Of a stretch of 64,000 bases of DNA, positions 53,912 through 62,730 are shown piece by piece. The first letter of the stretch is position 1. Each line of letters begins with the position of its first letter. The notes under the pieces are model-generated. The model had not been told where the DNA came from. It ran no database searches and saw nothing but the letters and a program-made list of their open reading frames with translations. Origin of the DNA: Pseudogemmobacter sp044142105 (GTDB lineage: Bacteria; Pseudomonadota; Alphaproteobacteria; Rhodobacterales; Rhodobacteraceae); the NCBI RefSeq assembly GCF_044142105.1, contig NZ_JBGTYM010000006.1, forward strand, positions 186,001-250,000, read 5' to 3'. Both the position numbers and the translations under genes were made by a program.

Positions 53912-54225
53912 GGCGCGTTTGATCAGACCAGCCAGCAGAGCGGCGGGCATTCTCCATGCGTGGGCGACCAGCTCTGACGTCGGCCGGGTACATCGCCTCT
54001 CGGATCGCTCCTTGACGGATCTTGATGCCGCGCGGTGCGCAGCAGATGCCGAATCATCAGCGCCCGACGCTGTCGAGCTCCACGGCGCGCTGCGTCTCCA
54101 GCGCCTGGCGCTTGATCGTCCGCGCACGGCGCAGTCAACGCAAGCACCGGATAACAGGAAAGGTTTCAGGCCGCGGACCCGCGAGCCTGGCCCACGGCTT
54201 GCCACACGTTGACTAAAATCTCGCT
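53912..54225. other. Gene-free stretch between IS6 copy 2 and the IclR promoter
   Basis: About 310 bases without a recognisable gene. Short open frames exist on both strands, but none has a ribosome-binding site or family motif. It may be the remains of a gene cut by the IS element. Confidence 0.4.
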
Positions 54226-54260
54226 GTTCAGTATATTACTTTCGTTCAGTATAATGAACG
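54226..54260. promoter_or_regulatory. Putative IclR operator
   Basis: CGTTCA (54243-54248) and TGAACG (54255-54260) form a perfect inverted repeat with a 6-base spacer. GTTCAGTATA occurs twice in direct order (from 54226 and from 54244). Placement just before the IclR gene fits autoregulation and control of the operon it leads. Confidence 0.6.
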
Positions 54261-54282
54261 ACATTGAGGGGTGTCAAGCAGG

Positions 54283-55044
54283 ATGAGCGGCAGGGGCGTC
54301 GAACGGTTGCTGGATCTGTTGGAGTGGCTGGCGGAGACGCCCGGCCCCAACGGGCTTGCGGCGATCTCCAGCGCGCTCGACATGCCGAAATCCAGCACGC
54401 TTCTCATGCTGCGCTCGCTCACGGATCGCGGTTACTTGGAACGCCTGCCCTCGGGCGATTACGCATTGCGGCGCCTGCCGGGTGAAGGTGCAGGTGGCCC
54501 AGGACGCGGCGCGCTTCTGGCGCTGGTCGGGCCCTATCTGGCCAATGCGGTCGAGGAAACCGGAGAGAGCGGGTTCCTTGCGGTGATGGAAGCGGGCCAG
54601 ATCCGCTATCTGAACAAGATCATGCCGCTCCGCGAGATCCGCTATGACCGCGACATCTCGATGACGCGGCCCGCACACAAGGTTGCCAGCGGCATCGTGC
54701 TTTTGGCGGCGGGCAGCGATGCGGAGCTTTCGGACTACGCCCTCGCGGCGGGCCTGACCGGCGACGAACGCGCGGCCCTGACCGAAGCTGTGGTCATGGC
54801 GCGAACGACAGGCGTCTACATGAATCTCAAGGGTGTCGTGGAGGGGGCTGCCGGTGCGGCCGCCGTCCTGCGCGATGCCAGCGGGCGCCCGATCGGCGCC
54901 GTCAACATCTCGGGGCCGCAACCCCGGCTGGCGGCCAATGTGGCCCGGGTCAGCCAAGCGGTCTTGAATACGGCCAAGGCCATCAACGAGGAGCTGATGC
55001 GCCGGGGCAAACGGGTTTCCAAAGGAGGAGAAGGAAGACAATGA
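54283..55044 (+). CDS. IclR-family transcriptional regulator
   Basis: The 253-residue protein has the N-terminal winged helix (NGLAAISSALDMPKSSTLLM) and a C-terminal ligand domain containing MTRPAHKVASGIVLLAAGSD and VLRDASGRPIGAVNISGPQ, typical of IclR. ATG 54283 is preferred to the GTG at 54271 because GAGGGG lies at a workable distance only for the former. It leads the operon, and its stop overlaps the binding-protein start (ATGA). A palindrome just upstream is its likely operator. Confidence 0.92.
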   Translation: MSGRGVERLLDLLEWLAETPGPNGLAAISSALDMPKSSTLLMLRSLTDRGYLERLPSGDYALRRLPGEGAGGPGRGALLALVGPYLANAVEETGESGFLAVMEAGQIRYLNKIMPLREIRYDRDISMTRPAHKVASGIVLLAAGSDAELSDYALAAGLTGDERAALTEAVVMARTTGVYMNLKGVVEGAAGAAAVLRDASGRPIGAVNISGPQPRLAANVARVSQAVLNTAKAINEELMRRGKRVSKGGEGRQ

Positions 55045-56138
55045 ACATTCTGAAGGTGCTGGGACTGACCGCCGCAACGGTCGGCGCACCCGCGATCCTG
55101 TCTGCACAAGAAGTCCCGGATTACTATCCGGCCGATTACAGCAGCATCATCGAAGCCTCGCGCGCGGAATCCGGCGTGATGATCTATTCCAACATGGCCG
55201 ACAACAACTGGGCCCCGCTGCTGGAAGGTTTCCGCGCCAAATATCCCTGGATCAAGGTCGAAACCGTCGACCTCGGCTCGGGCACCGTGCATTCGCGCTG
55301 GGAGGCCGAAAAAGGCTCCAGCACCCGCACCGCCGACATTCTGGTCTCGGGCGCGAATGACCGCTGGGCCAGCTATGGCAAGGACGGGTTGATGGAGGCT
55401 TACGAAAGCCCCGAATATGCCCATCTGCCCGATTTCGCGAAGCCCTACCCCGGTGTTTCGGTGATGTCGGCCGACCCGCTGGTCATCACGTACAACGCCG
55501 CCCTTCTGCCGGAAGAGCAGCGTCCGACCGGCTTTGCCTCGCTGGCCGCCGCCGCCGTGGCCGATCCGGGCACCTTCGATGGCCGCATCACCACCTATGA
55601 CGCTGCGCGCAACAGCTTTGGCCTGGCCGCATGGTGGAACTACCTGGACAAGAAGGGCGAGGCCGGCTGGGCCGATCTGCGCGCCATCGGCCCGATGATC
55701 CGGGGCGAGACCTCGGGCGGGCCGATGAACGAGAAGATCGCGACCGGTGAATATGTGATCGGCGTAGCGGTTTCGGGCATCACCATCTTCCCGCGCCTGG
55801 AACAGGCAGGTGGCGAGATCCTGGGCTTCGCCTTCCCCGATGACGGCACCATCATGATGCTGCGCGGCATGGGCATTCCGCAGGGCGCGGCCAATCCGAA
55901 CTCGGCCAAGCTCTTCGTCGATTTCGCGCTGTCGACCGAAGGCCAGACGCTGGTCGGCAAGGGCGGTCTGGTACCCTATCGCGAGGACGTGCCGGAAGAT
56001 CAGGTGCGCTACACCTTCCAGGGCATTGGCGAGATCGTCGGTGTCGACAACCTGATCATCGCCGGTTTCGACGAGCGTCTGATCACCGAAGCGGCGGCCT
56101 TCTCCGAGAAGTTCACTGCGGCCCTGTCGGGCAAGTAA
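55041..56138 (+). CDS. ABC transporter substrate-binding protein (family 1, Fe3+/phosphonate type)
   Basis: The 365-residue periplasmic protein has a signal peptide (VLGLTAATVGAPAILSAQ) and the family-1 fold with MIYSNMADNNWAPLLEGFRA near residue 47 and GTVHSRWEAEKGSSTRTADI. Relatives bind ferric iron, 2-aminoethylphosphonate, sugar phosphates or carboxylates. The tyrosine pair used by ferric-binding proteins is not evident, and the downstream acid-degrading enzymes point to an organic acid. Confidence 0.88.
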   Translation: MNILKVLGLTAATVGAPAILSAQEVPDYYPADYSSIIEASRAESGVMIYSNMADNNWAPLLEGFRAKYPWIKVETVDLGSGTVHSRWEAEKGSSTRTADILVSGANDRWASYGKDGLMEAYESPEYAHLPDFAKPYPGVSVMSADPLVITYNAALLPEEQRPTGFASLAAAAVADPGTFDGRITTYDAARNSFGLAAWWNYLDKKGEAGWADLRAIGPMIRGETSGGPMNEKIATGEYVIGVAVSGITIFPRLEQAGGEILGFAFPDDGTIMMLRGMGIPQGAANPNSAKLFVDFALSTEGQTLVGKGGLVPYREDVPEDQVRYTFQGIGEIVGVDNLIIAGFDERLITEAAAFSEKFTAALSGK

Positions 56139-56198
56139 CGACCCCGGGGCGGCTTGGCCGATGGGCCGCCGCCCCCTCAACCTTTCAAGGTATTCCCG

Positions 56199-57914
56199 AT
56201 GACGGATCTCTCCGAAGCCGGCCGCACCAGGCCGATCGACAGGTCACGCTTGATTTACTGGGGCGTCGCCGTGCTGACGACCCTTCTGGTACTCGGGCCC
56301 ATCCTGCCGATCATCACCCAGGCCTTCCTCGACAAGCCGCTGTATGACGAGAGCGCCGCCTTCACGATGGAAAACTTCGGTCGCCTGACCAGCGAGCCGG
56401 GGATGACCCAGGTCTTCGTGAACACGCTGTATTTCGGCCTGCTGACGATGGTCGTGGCGCAGATGTTCGGTGCGGTCATGGCCGTGCTGGTCGGCCGTAC
56501 CAATCTGCCCGGTCGCAGATGGATGGGCGAGGTCTTCATCTGGCCGCTGTTCGTGTCCAACCTGGTGATCGCCTTCGGCTGGTTCACCATGTACGGCCCG
56601 TCGGGCTTCATCACGCTGGCCGCGAAAAGCTACCTCGGCGGGGCGCCATGGAACCTCTATTCCGTCACCGGCATGGGCATTGTCGCGGGCCTCAGCCAGG
56701 CACCGCTGACTTACCTGATGTGCCTTGCCGCCGTGACCAAGGCGGATCCGCAGCTTGAGGATGCCGCGCGTTCGACCGGCGCAGGCCCGTTCCGCGCGCT
56801 GTGGTCGGTGACGATTCCGATGATCCGTCCGGCGATGATCTATTCCGCCGTGCTGAACTTCGTCGTCGGCATCGAGATGCTGGCCATTCCGCTGCTGTTC
56901 GGCGGTCCCTCGGGCATCCAGACGGTCACGACCTTCCTCTATGACAAGGGCATCAACGCCGCCGTCCGGCCGGAATATGGCATCGTCGGCGCCGCCGCGA
57001 TCATCCTTCTGATCATCGTGGCGCTGCTGGTCTGGTTGCAGGGCTATCTGATGAAGGGCGCAGGCCGCTTCGTCACCGTGCGCGGCAAGGCGAGCCGTCC
57101 CTCGATCCTGGAGCTTGGCGCCTGGCGCTGGCCCGCCTTCGCCTTCGTCTTCGGCTTCGTGTTCTTCACGATCCTGGCGATCTTCGGCGGCATCTTCCTG
57201 CGCTCGGCCGTGACCTTCCTGACGCCGCTGATCCCGTTCTGGAAGGTGATGACCACCGCGAACTTCGATCTGGTCTTCAGCTCGCCCAACTACGTCCGGT
57301 CCATCGTGAACTCGGTCGTCGTGGCCACAGTGGGGGCCGCCATCGGCACCTTCTTCATCGCCGTCATCGCGCTGATCGCACGGCGGTCCGACTTCCGCTT
57401 CCGCCGTCCGCTGGAATACGTGGCTCTCTTCCCGCGCTCGCTGCCCGGGATCATCGCCGGCCTCGGCTTCTTCTACGCTGTCCTCTGGCTGCCCGGGGCG
57501 GATCTGATCCGCGGCACGATCGTCGTGCTGATCCTGGCCTTCGTGATCCGCTATATCCCGGTCGGCTTCGGCGCCATCGCCCCGGCGCTGGCCCAGATCG
57601 GCGAGGAGCTGGACCGCGGGGCGCGCATCTCAGGCGCGGATTGGTGGACGACCGTGACCCGGATCATCCTGCCGATCCTGAAGCCCGCGCTCTTCAGTTG
57701 CTATGCTCTGCTGTTCATCCACTTCTTCAAGGAATACGTGACCGCCGCTTTCCTGTATCAGCCGGGGTCCGAGATCATCGGCACCACCATGCTCCAGCTG
57801 GTGGCTCAGGGCGACAATGGCCCGGTCTCTGCCCTTGCCACCATCCAAGTCATCATCACGGCGCTGTTCGTCATCCTTGCGCGCCGCCTGCTGGGAGCCA
57901 AGATCTATGGCTGA
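56199..57914 (+). CDS. Double-length ABC permease (FbpB type)
   Basis: The 571-residue protein contains two permease halves, each with about six spans and its own EAA loop: DAARSTGAGPFRALWSVTIP in the first and RGARISGADWWTTVTRIILP in the second. One polypeptide thus forms the whole channel. ATG 56199 is preceded by AAGG. Its stop overlaps the ATPase start by eight bases. Confidence 0.92.
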   Translation: MTDLSEAGRTRPIDRSRLIYWGVAVLTTLLVLGPILPIITQAFLDKPLYDESAAFTMENFGRLTSEPGMTQVFVNTLYFGLLTMVVAQMFGAVMAVLVGRTNLPGRRWMGEVFIWPLFVSNLVIAFGWFTMYGPSGFITLAAKSYLGGAPWNLYSVTGMGIVAGLSQAPLTYLMCLAAVTKADPQLEDAARSTGAGPFRALWSVTIPMIRPAMIYSAVLNFVVGIEMLAIPLLFGGPSGIQTVTTFLYDKGINAAVRPEYGIVGAAAIILLIIVALLVWLQGYLMKGAGRFVTVRGKASRPSILELGAWRWPAFAFVFGFVFFTILAIFGGIFLRSAVTFLTPLIPFWKVMTTANFDLVFSSPNYVRSIVNSVVVATVGAAIGTFFIAVIALIARRSDFRFRRPLEYVALFPRSLPGIIAGLGFFYAVLWLPGADLIRGTIVVLILAFVIRYIPVGFGAIAPALAQIGEELDRGARISGADWWTTVTRIILPILKPALFSCYALLFIHFFKEYVTAAFLYQPGSEIIGTTMLQLVAQGDNGPVSALATIQVIITALFVILARRLLGAKIYG

Positions 57915-58983
57915 TCTCGTCCTTGAAAACCTGACCATCAAATACAGCGATGTGACGGCCGTCGAAAACCTGAACATCCACGTCGCGTCGGGTGAGTTTC
58001 TCACGCTCCTCGGCCCGTCGGGCTGCGGCAAGTCGACCTCGCTTTTCGCGGTGGCAGGGTTGAACCATGCCACATCGGGCATCATCCGGGTCGGCGACAA
58101 GGTGCTGTTCGACGGCAATCCGAAGAACACCGTCCCGCCGGAGCGGCGCAACATCGGCCTGGTCTTCCAGTCCTATGCGCTCTGGCCGCACAAGACTGTG
58201 GCCGACAACCTGGCCTTCCCGTTGATCCTGCGGAAGATGGGCAAATCGGAACGCGACGCCCGCATCAAGGAGGCCCTGGGGCTGGTCGAGATGCTGCCCT
58301 ATGCCGACCGCTTCCCGTTCGAGCTGTCGGGCGGCCAGCAGCAGCGCGTCGCCCTGGCCCGCGCGCTGGTCTACCGCCCGCCGCTGCTGCTGCTGGACGA
58401 ACCCCTGTCGAACCTCGACGCCAAGCTGCGCGAACGCGCCCGGGTCTGGCTGCGCGAGCTGCAGGAGAGACTGAACGTCACCACCATCTATGTGACCCAT
58501 GACCAGGCCGAGGCCTTGGCCGTGTCCGACCGGATCGCGGTGATGAGCATGGGGCGGATGCGTCAGTTGGGGTCTCCGCGCGAGATTTACGAACGCCCGG
58601 CGGACAGTTTCGTCGCCGACTTCATCGGCTCGTCCAACTTCCTGGACGGGAAGATGATCGAAAGCGGCGCCGATCAGGCCCGCATCCGTTTGGCGGATGG
58701 CACCGAGATCACCACGCCCTCCGGCCGCGCCGGTGCCGATGGCGCGCTGGTCGTGGCGGTGCGGCCTGAGCGGATCGAGGTCGTCTCGGAGCTTGGCCCC
58801 AACTGCCTGCGGGTCAGCGTAGCGCAGAAGGTCTATCTCGGCTCGGTCTGGCAATATGTCGTCCGCGCGGGCGAGATGGAGTTCCGCATCCAGACCACTT
58901 TCGAGATCAACGATCCTACCGTGATCGTCCGCATCCCCTCGGAGCATTGCGCGGTATTTGCCGAGAAATTCGCGGGGAACTGA
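57907..58983 (+). CDS. ABC transporter ATPase (FbpC/PotA type)
   Basis: The 358-residue ATPase has Walker A GPSGCGKST, signature LSGGQQQRVALARAL, Walker B LLLLDEPLSNLD and the H-loop VTHDQAEALAVSD. A TOBE-type C-terminal domain (about residues 240-358) follows. It starts inside the permease gene and ends three bases before the CoA-transferase gene, tying uptake to metabolism. Confidence 0.93.
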   Translation: MADLVLENLTIKYSDVTAVENLNIHVASGEFLTLLGPSGCGKSTSLFAVAGLNHATSGIIRVGDKVLFDGNPKNTVPPERRNIGLVFQSYALWPHKTVADNLAFPLILRKMGKSERDARIKEALGLVEMLPYADRFPFELSGGQQQRVALARALVYRPPLLLLDEPLSNLDAKLRERARVWLRELQERLNVTTIYVTHDQAEALAVSDRIAVMSMGRMRQLGSPREIYERPADSFVADFIGSSNFLDGKMIESGADQARIRLADGTEITTPSGRAGADGALVVAVRPERIEVVSELGPNCLRVSVAQKVYLGSVWQYVVRAGEMEFRIQTTFEINDPTVIVRIPSEHCAVFAEKFAGN

Positions 58984-58986
58984 ACG

Positions 58987-60174
58987 ATGATCCGCTTCGA
59001 TGCAACCCGGCAGGGACCACTGCACGGCATCCGCGTCGTCGATGTCTCGCGGCTGGTGGCGGGGAACATGACCTCGCTTCAGCTGGCCGACTTCGGGGCC
59101 GAGGTGATCAAGGTCGAGCCGCCCTCGGGCGATCCGCTGCGCGACTGGCGCGATGGCGGGCAGTCGTTGCACTGGAAGACCTATGGCCGCAACAAGCGGT
59201 CGATCCGGCTGAACCTGCGCGAGGCCCCGGCGATGGAGGCCTTGCGCCGACTGCTGGCGGGCGCGGATGTGTTCATCGAGAACTACCGCCCCGGCACGCT
59301 GGAAGAGATGGGCCTTGGCCCGGATGCTCTGGCCGGGCTGAACCCGCGCCTCGTGACCCTGCGCATCTCGGGCTTCGGCCAGACGGGCCCCTACGCCAAG
59401 CTGCCGGGCTTCGGCACGCTTGTCGAGGCGATGAGCGGGTATGCCGCCCGCACCGGCTTCCTCGACCGTGAGCCCGTCCTGCCGCCCCTCGCTTTGGCCG
59501 ACATGATCGCCGGGATCACAGGCGCCAATGCGGTGATGATGGCGCTTTACGCCCGCGAACGCGGCGAGGTGCAGGGTCAGGTCATCGACCTGTCGCTCTT
59601 GGAGCCGATCTTCGCCGTGCTGGGGCCGGAGGCCGCGATCTACAAGACCACCGGCAAGGTGAAGGAACGCTCGGGGTCCGCCTCCAACACCGTCTCGCCG
59701 CGCAATGTCTATCGCTGCAACGATGGGAAGTTCGTGGCGCTGTCGGGGTCGACCCAGACCGTCGCCCTGCGGATTTTCGAAGTGATCGGCAAGCCGGAGA
59801 TGAAGGCCGACCCCCGCTTCTCGACCAATGTCGAGCGGGTGAAGCACCGCGATCTGGTGGATACGGCCGTCGCACAATGGTTCCTGACCCGCAGCCGCGA
59901 CGAGGCCCTGGCCGAGATGCGGGCGGCAGGGGCGACGGTCGGCCCGGTCTATGACATCGCCGACATCGCCACCGACCGGCATTTCGCGGAACGAGAGATC
60001 ATCGTCGAGGTCGAGGATGCCAAGAACGGCAGCCTGCCGCAGCACAACATCTTCCCCCGCCTTGCGGCCACCCCCGGCGCCTTCCGCTACCCCGCGCCCG
60101 AGATCGGCGAGCAGACGGCGGAGATCCTTGCCGAGATCGGCATGACCCTCACCGATCTGGAGGAAAAAGCATGA
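58987..60174 (+). CDS. CaiB/BaiF-family CoA-transferase
   Basis: The 395-residue protein is a family III CoA-transferase: GIRVVDVSRLVAGNMTSLQL at the N-terminus, RNKRSIRLNL, and Asp172 in LALADMIAGITGA as the likely acyl-anhydride nucleophile. It would move CoA from a donor such as succinyl-CoA or acetyl-CoA to the imported acid. The stop overlaps the lyase start (ATGA), supporting consecutive steps. Confidence 0.92.
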   Translation: MIRFDATRQGPLHGIRVVDVSRLVAGNMTSLQLADFGAEVIKVEPPSGDPLRDWRDGGQSLHWKTYGRNKRSIRLNLREAPAMEALRRLLAGADVFIENYRPGTLEEMGLGPDALAGLNPRLVTLRISGFGQTGPYAKLPGFGTLVEAMSGYAARTGFLDREPVLPPLALADMIAGITGANAVMMALYARERGEVQGQVIDLSLLEPIFAVLGPEAAIYKTTGKVKERSGSASNTVSPRNVYRCNDGKFVALSGSTQTVALRIFEVIGKPEMKADPRFSTNVERVKHRDLVDTAVAQWFLTRSRDEALAEMRAAGATVGPVYDIADIATDRHFAEREIIVEVEDAKNGSLPQHNIFPRLAATPGAFRYPAPEIGEQTAEILAEIGMTLTDLEEKA

Positions 60175-61013
60175 TCCGCTCCCTCCTCTACGTCCCCGGC
60201 AACACCCCGCGTTTCTTGGAAAAAGCTGGGCAGCGCGGCGCCGATGTGGTCATCATCGACCTTGAGGATGCCGTGCCGGAGGCCTCGAAAACCGAAGCCC
60301 GCGAGATGTTGGCACAATCGGTGCCGATGGTCGCCGCAGGCGGCTGTCAGGTCTATGTCCGCGTGAACATGACCGAACGGCTGTTCGACGACGCCACCGC
60401 TGCAGCCAAGGCGGGGGCAGCGGCGATCTACCTGCCCAAGATTAATGACGTTGGTCTCCTGCACCGCTTGGCCGCGCATCTGGCCCCTCTCGAGACCGAC
60501 CGGAAGCCCATGGGATTCGTCCCGCTGATCGAAGACCCAGAGGGCCTGTTCGAGGCCCGCGCCATCGCCAAGGGCCCCCGCGTCATCGCCCTTTCGGCGG
60601 GGGGCGAGGATCTGGCGACCTCGATGGGCGCCAAGCCCACGCCCGAGGTCCTGCGCCAGCCCAAGCTGATGATCCATTATGCCGCCAAGGCGGCAGGTGT
60701 GCTGTCCTTCGGCCTCTTCCGCTCTACCGCCGATTTCAGCGACACCGTCGCCATCCGCGCCGCAGCACTGGAAGCGCGCGATTTCGGCTTCGACGGCGCC
60801 AGCTGCATCCACCCCGCGGTGGTGCCGGTGCTGAACGAGGCCTTCAGCCCGACCGAGGAAGAGCTTGACTGGGCGCGCCGCGTGATCGCGGCCAACCGCA
60901 TCGAAGCCGCCGCAGGCCGCGGGGCCTTCACGCTGGAGGACAAGTTCATCGACGCCCCCATCGTGACCCGTGCCGAACAGCTGCTCGCCCGTTTCAACAA
61001 GGACCAAGCATGA
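60171..61013 (+). CDS. CoA-ester lyase of the HpcH/HpaI, CitE-like family
   Basis: The 280-residue TIM-barrel protein begins RSLLYVPGNTPRFLEKAGQR and has VVIIDLEDAVPEASK, the CitE/Mcl pattern with metal and CoA ligands; PLIEDPEGLFEARAIA carries the conserved glutamate. Relatives cleave malyl-, citramalyl- or 3-hydroxy-3-methylglutaryl-like CoA esters to acetyl-CoA plus a 2-oxo acid. Being coupled to a CoA-transferase supports that role. It overlaps the dehydrogenase gene by four bases. Confidence 0.9.
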   Translation: MIRSLLYVPGNTPRFLEKAGQRGADVVIIDLEDAVPEASKTEAREMLAQSVPMVAAGGCQVYVRVNMTERLFDDATAAAKAGAAAIYLPKINDVGLLHRLAAHLAPLETDRKPMGFVPLIEDPEGLFEARAIAKGPRVIALSAGGEDLATSMGAKPTPEVLRQPKLMIHYAAKAAGVLSFGLFRSTADFSDTVAIRAAALEARDFGFDGASCIHPAVVPVLNEAFSPTEEELDWARRVIAANRIEAAAGRGAFTLEDKFIDAPIVTRAEQLLARFNKDQA

Positions 61014-62014
61014 CCCGCGCCCCCAATGGTTCCGGTCGCAGCCGCCGCATTCTGGTGACCCACACCCAGATCGCGCAAAGCGCCATCGAGCTTCTGAACG
61101 ACAATGATATCGACGTGTTCTTCTCGCCGCCCTACGACCCCTCCGATGTGGTCGCGGCACGGGCGGCAGAGCTGCAGATTGATGCGATCATGGTGCGGCA
61201 GGGCAAGATCAACGATCAGGTCATCGGCGCCTCGCCCAAGCTGAAGGTGATCGTCAAGCATGGCGTCGGCGTCGACAATGTTGACCTGACCGCCGCCCAT
61301 GCGCGCGGCATCCCGGTCCTGCGCTCGATGGGGTCGAACTCACGGGCGGTGGCGGAACATGCGATCGCCTTGGCGTTGATGCTGGTGAAAGAGATCCAGC
61401 CCCTGAATGCGGCGGTGAAGGGCGGCGACTGGCCGAAACCGACCTTCATCGGCAAGGATTTCCAAGGGGCCACCATCGGTCTGGTCGGTTATGGCGGTAT
61501 CGGCCGTGAGACCGCCCGCATGGCCGAGGCCCTGGGGATGGAGGTCGTGGTCCATGACCCCTACGCCCCGCAAGCGGCCGAGGCCGATGGTTTCGCCACC
61601 GCCGCCGATCTGGATGCGATGCTGCCCGGGCTGGACATCCTCAGCCTGCATTGCCCGCTGACCGCCACCACCCGCGACCTGATCGACAACCGCCGCCTGT
61701 CGCTGATGAAACCCACCGCCGTGATCGTGAACACCGCAAGGGGCGGGATCATTGACGAGGCGGCCCTCGCGCAGGCTCTGGCACAGAAAACCATCGCCGG
61801 CGCCGCGCTGGACAGTTTCGCCACTGAACCCCCGGCGGCGGACAACCCGCTCTGGGCGCTGCCCACCCTGACCGCCACGCCCCATATCGGCGGCGTCACC
61901 GCCGGATCGGCGCGGTCAATGGCGGAAATCGCCGCCCGCCACATCATCTCCGTGCTGGACGGCAACGCGCCCGACGAGGCCTCGCTGGCCCGCCCCTCCG
62001 AACTTGCCGCCTGA
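61010..62014 (+). CDS. D-isomer-specific 2-hydroxyacid dehydrogenase family protein
   Basis: The 334-residue protein has the NAD-binding GLVGYGGIGRETARMAEALG near residue 158, with the acidic residue in VVHDPYAP favouring NAD. The catalytic arginine is in NTARGGII and the histidine in TATPHIGGVT. Relatives include phosphoglycerate and hydroxypyruvate dehydrogenases. Here it probably interconverts a 2-hydroxy and a 2-oxo acid of the pathway. Confidence 0.9.
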   Translation: MTRAPNGSGRSRRILVTHTQIAQSAIELLNDNDIDVFFSPPYDPSDVVAARAAELQIDAIMVRQGKINDQVIGASPKLKVIVKHGVGVDNVDLTAAHARGIPVLRSMGSNSRAVAEHAIALALMLVKEIQPLNAAVKGGDWPKPTFIGKDFQGATIGLVGYGGIGRETARMAEALGMEVVVHDPYAPQAAEADGFATAADLDAMLPGLDILSLHCPLTATTRDLIDNRRLSLMKPTAVIVNTARGGIIDEAALAQALAQKTIAGAALDSFATEPPAADNPLWALPTLTATPHIGGVTAGSARSMAEIAARHIISVLDGNAPDEASLARPSELAA

Positions 62015-62026
62015 AGGACCAAAAAC

Positions 62027-62704
62027 ATGACCCACGGTTTCCGCATCAAACGCAGCTGGTCCCGCATCAGCGCCGACCTCGTCGAGGCCTTCCGCACGCT
62101 GCCGGTGGCCAATGTCAGCGACAGCATGTCCCGCCTCGCCGCCTTCGGGCCGGAACTGCGGCCCATGCATGGCTCGGGCGTGCTGGCCGGACCTGCGCTG
62201 ACGGTCCGCTCGCGCCCGGGGGACAACCTGATGCTGCACAAGGCGATCGACATGGCCCAGCCGGGCGATGTGATAGTGATGGATGCGGGCGGCGATCTGA
62301 CCAATTCGCTGATGGGAGAGCTGATGCTGGCCCATGCCATCCGCCGGGGCGTTGCGGGCGTGGTCCTGCATGGCGCGATCCGCGATGCCGAGGCGATCCG
62401 CGAGCGCAACCTGCCGTTCTACGCCTGCGGCATCACCCATCGCGGGCCCTACAAGAACGGCCCGGGAGAGATCGGCCTGCCCGTTTCGCTCGGCGGCTCG
62501 ATTATCAACCCCGGCGACCTGATCCTGGGCGATTTCGACGGTGTGGTCGCCGTCCCGCGGGAGGAGGCGGAGGCAATCCTCGCCGCCACCCTCAAGAAAC
62601 ACGCAGCGGAGACGAAGCAGATGGCCGAGACCGAGGCTGGAACGCTGAACCGCGCCTGGGTCGACAAGGCGCTGGAAGAGGCCGGTTGCATCTGGCTGGA
62701 TTGA
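62027..62704 (+). CDS. RraA-like family protein, probable 4-hydroxy-2-oxoacid aldolase/decarboxylase
   Basis: The 225-residue protein has the RraA/HMG-aldolase fold: GDVIVMDAGGDLTNSLMGEL, HGAIRDAEAIRE with the Arg-Asp pair used for catalysis, and GDLILGDFDGVVAVPREEAE. Such enzymes cleave 4-hydroxy-4-methyl-2-oxoglutarate-like acids to pyruvate or decarboxylate oxaloacetate; true RraA, which inhibits RNase E, lacks the activity. Context favours the aldolase role. It is 12 bases downstream of the dehydrogenase and last in the operon. Confidence 0.85.
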   Translation: MTHGFRIKRSWSRISADLVEAFRTLPVANVSDSMSRLAAFGPELRPMHGSGVLAGPALTVRSRPGDNLMLHKAIDMAQPGDVIVMDAGGDLTNSLMGELMLAHAIRRGVAGVVLHGAIRDAEAIRERNLPFYACGITHRGPYKNGPGEIGLPVSLGGSIINPGDLILGDFDGVVAVPREEAEAILAATLKKHAAETKQMAETEAGTLNRAWVDKALEEAGCIWLD

Positions 62705-62730
62705 GGGACGGGCCTGCGTATGGTCCTGAG

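Noticed and set aside
55041..58983. Ferric iron importer (fbpABC/afuABC)
   Set aside because: The architecture matches, but iron ligands are not evident in the binding protein and the operon continues into organic-acid enzymes. The generic name is safer.
57871..60045. A 724-codon open frame on the minus strand
   Set aside because: It is the antisense of the ABC ATPase and CoA-transferase genes, with low-complexity Arg/His/Gln-rich product and no motif.
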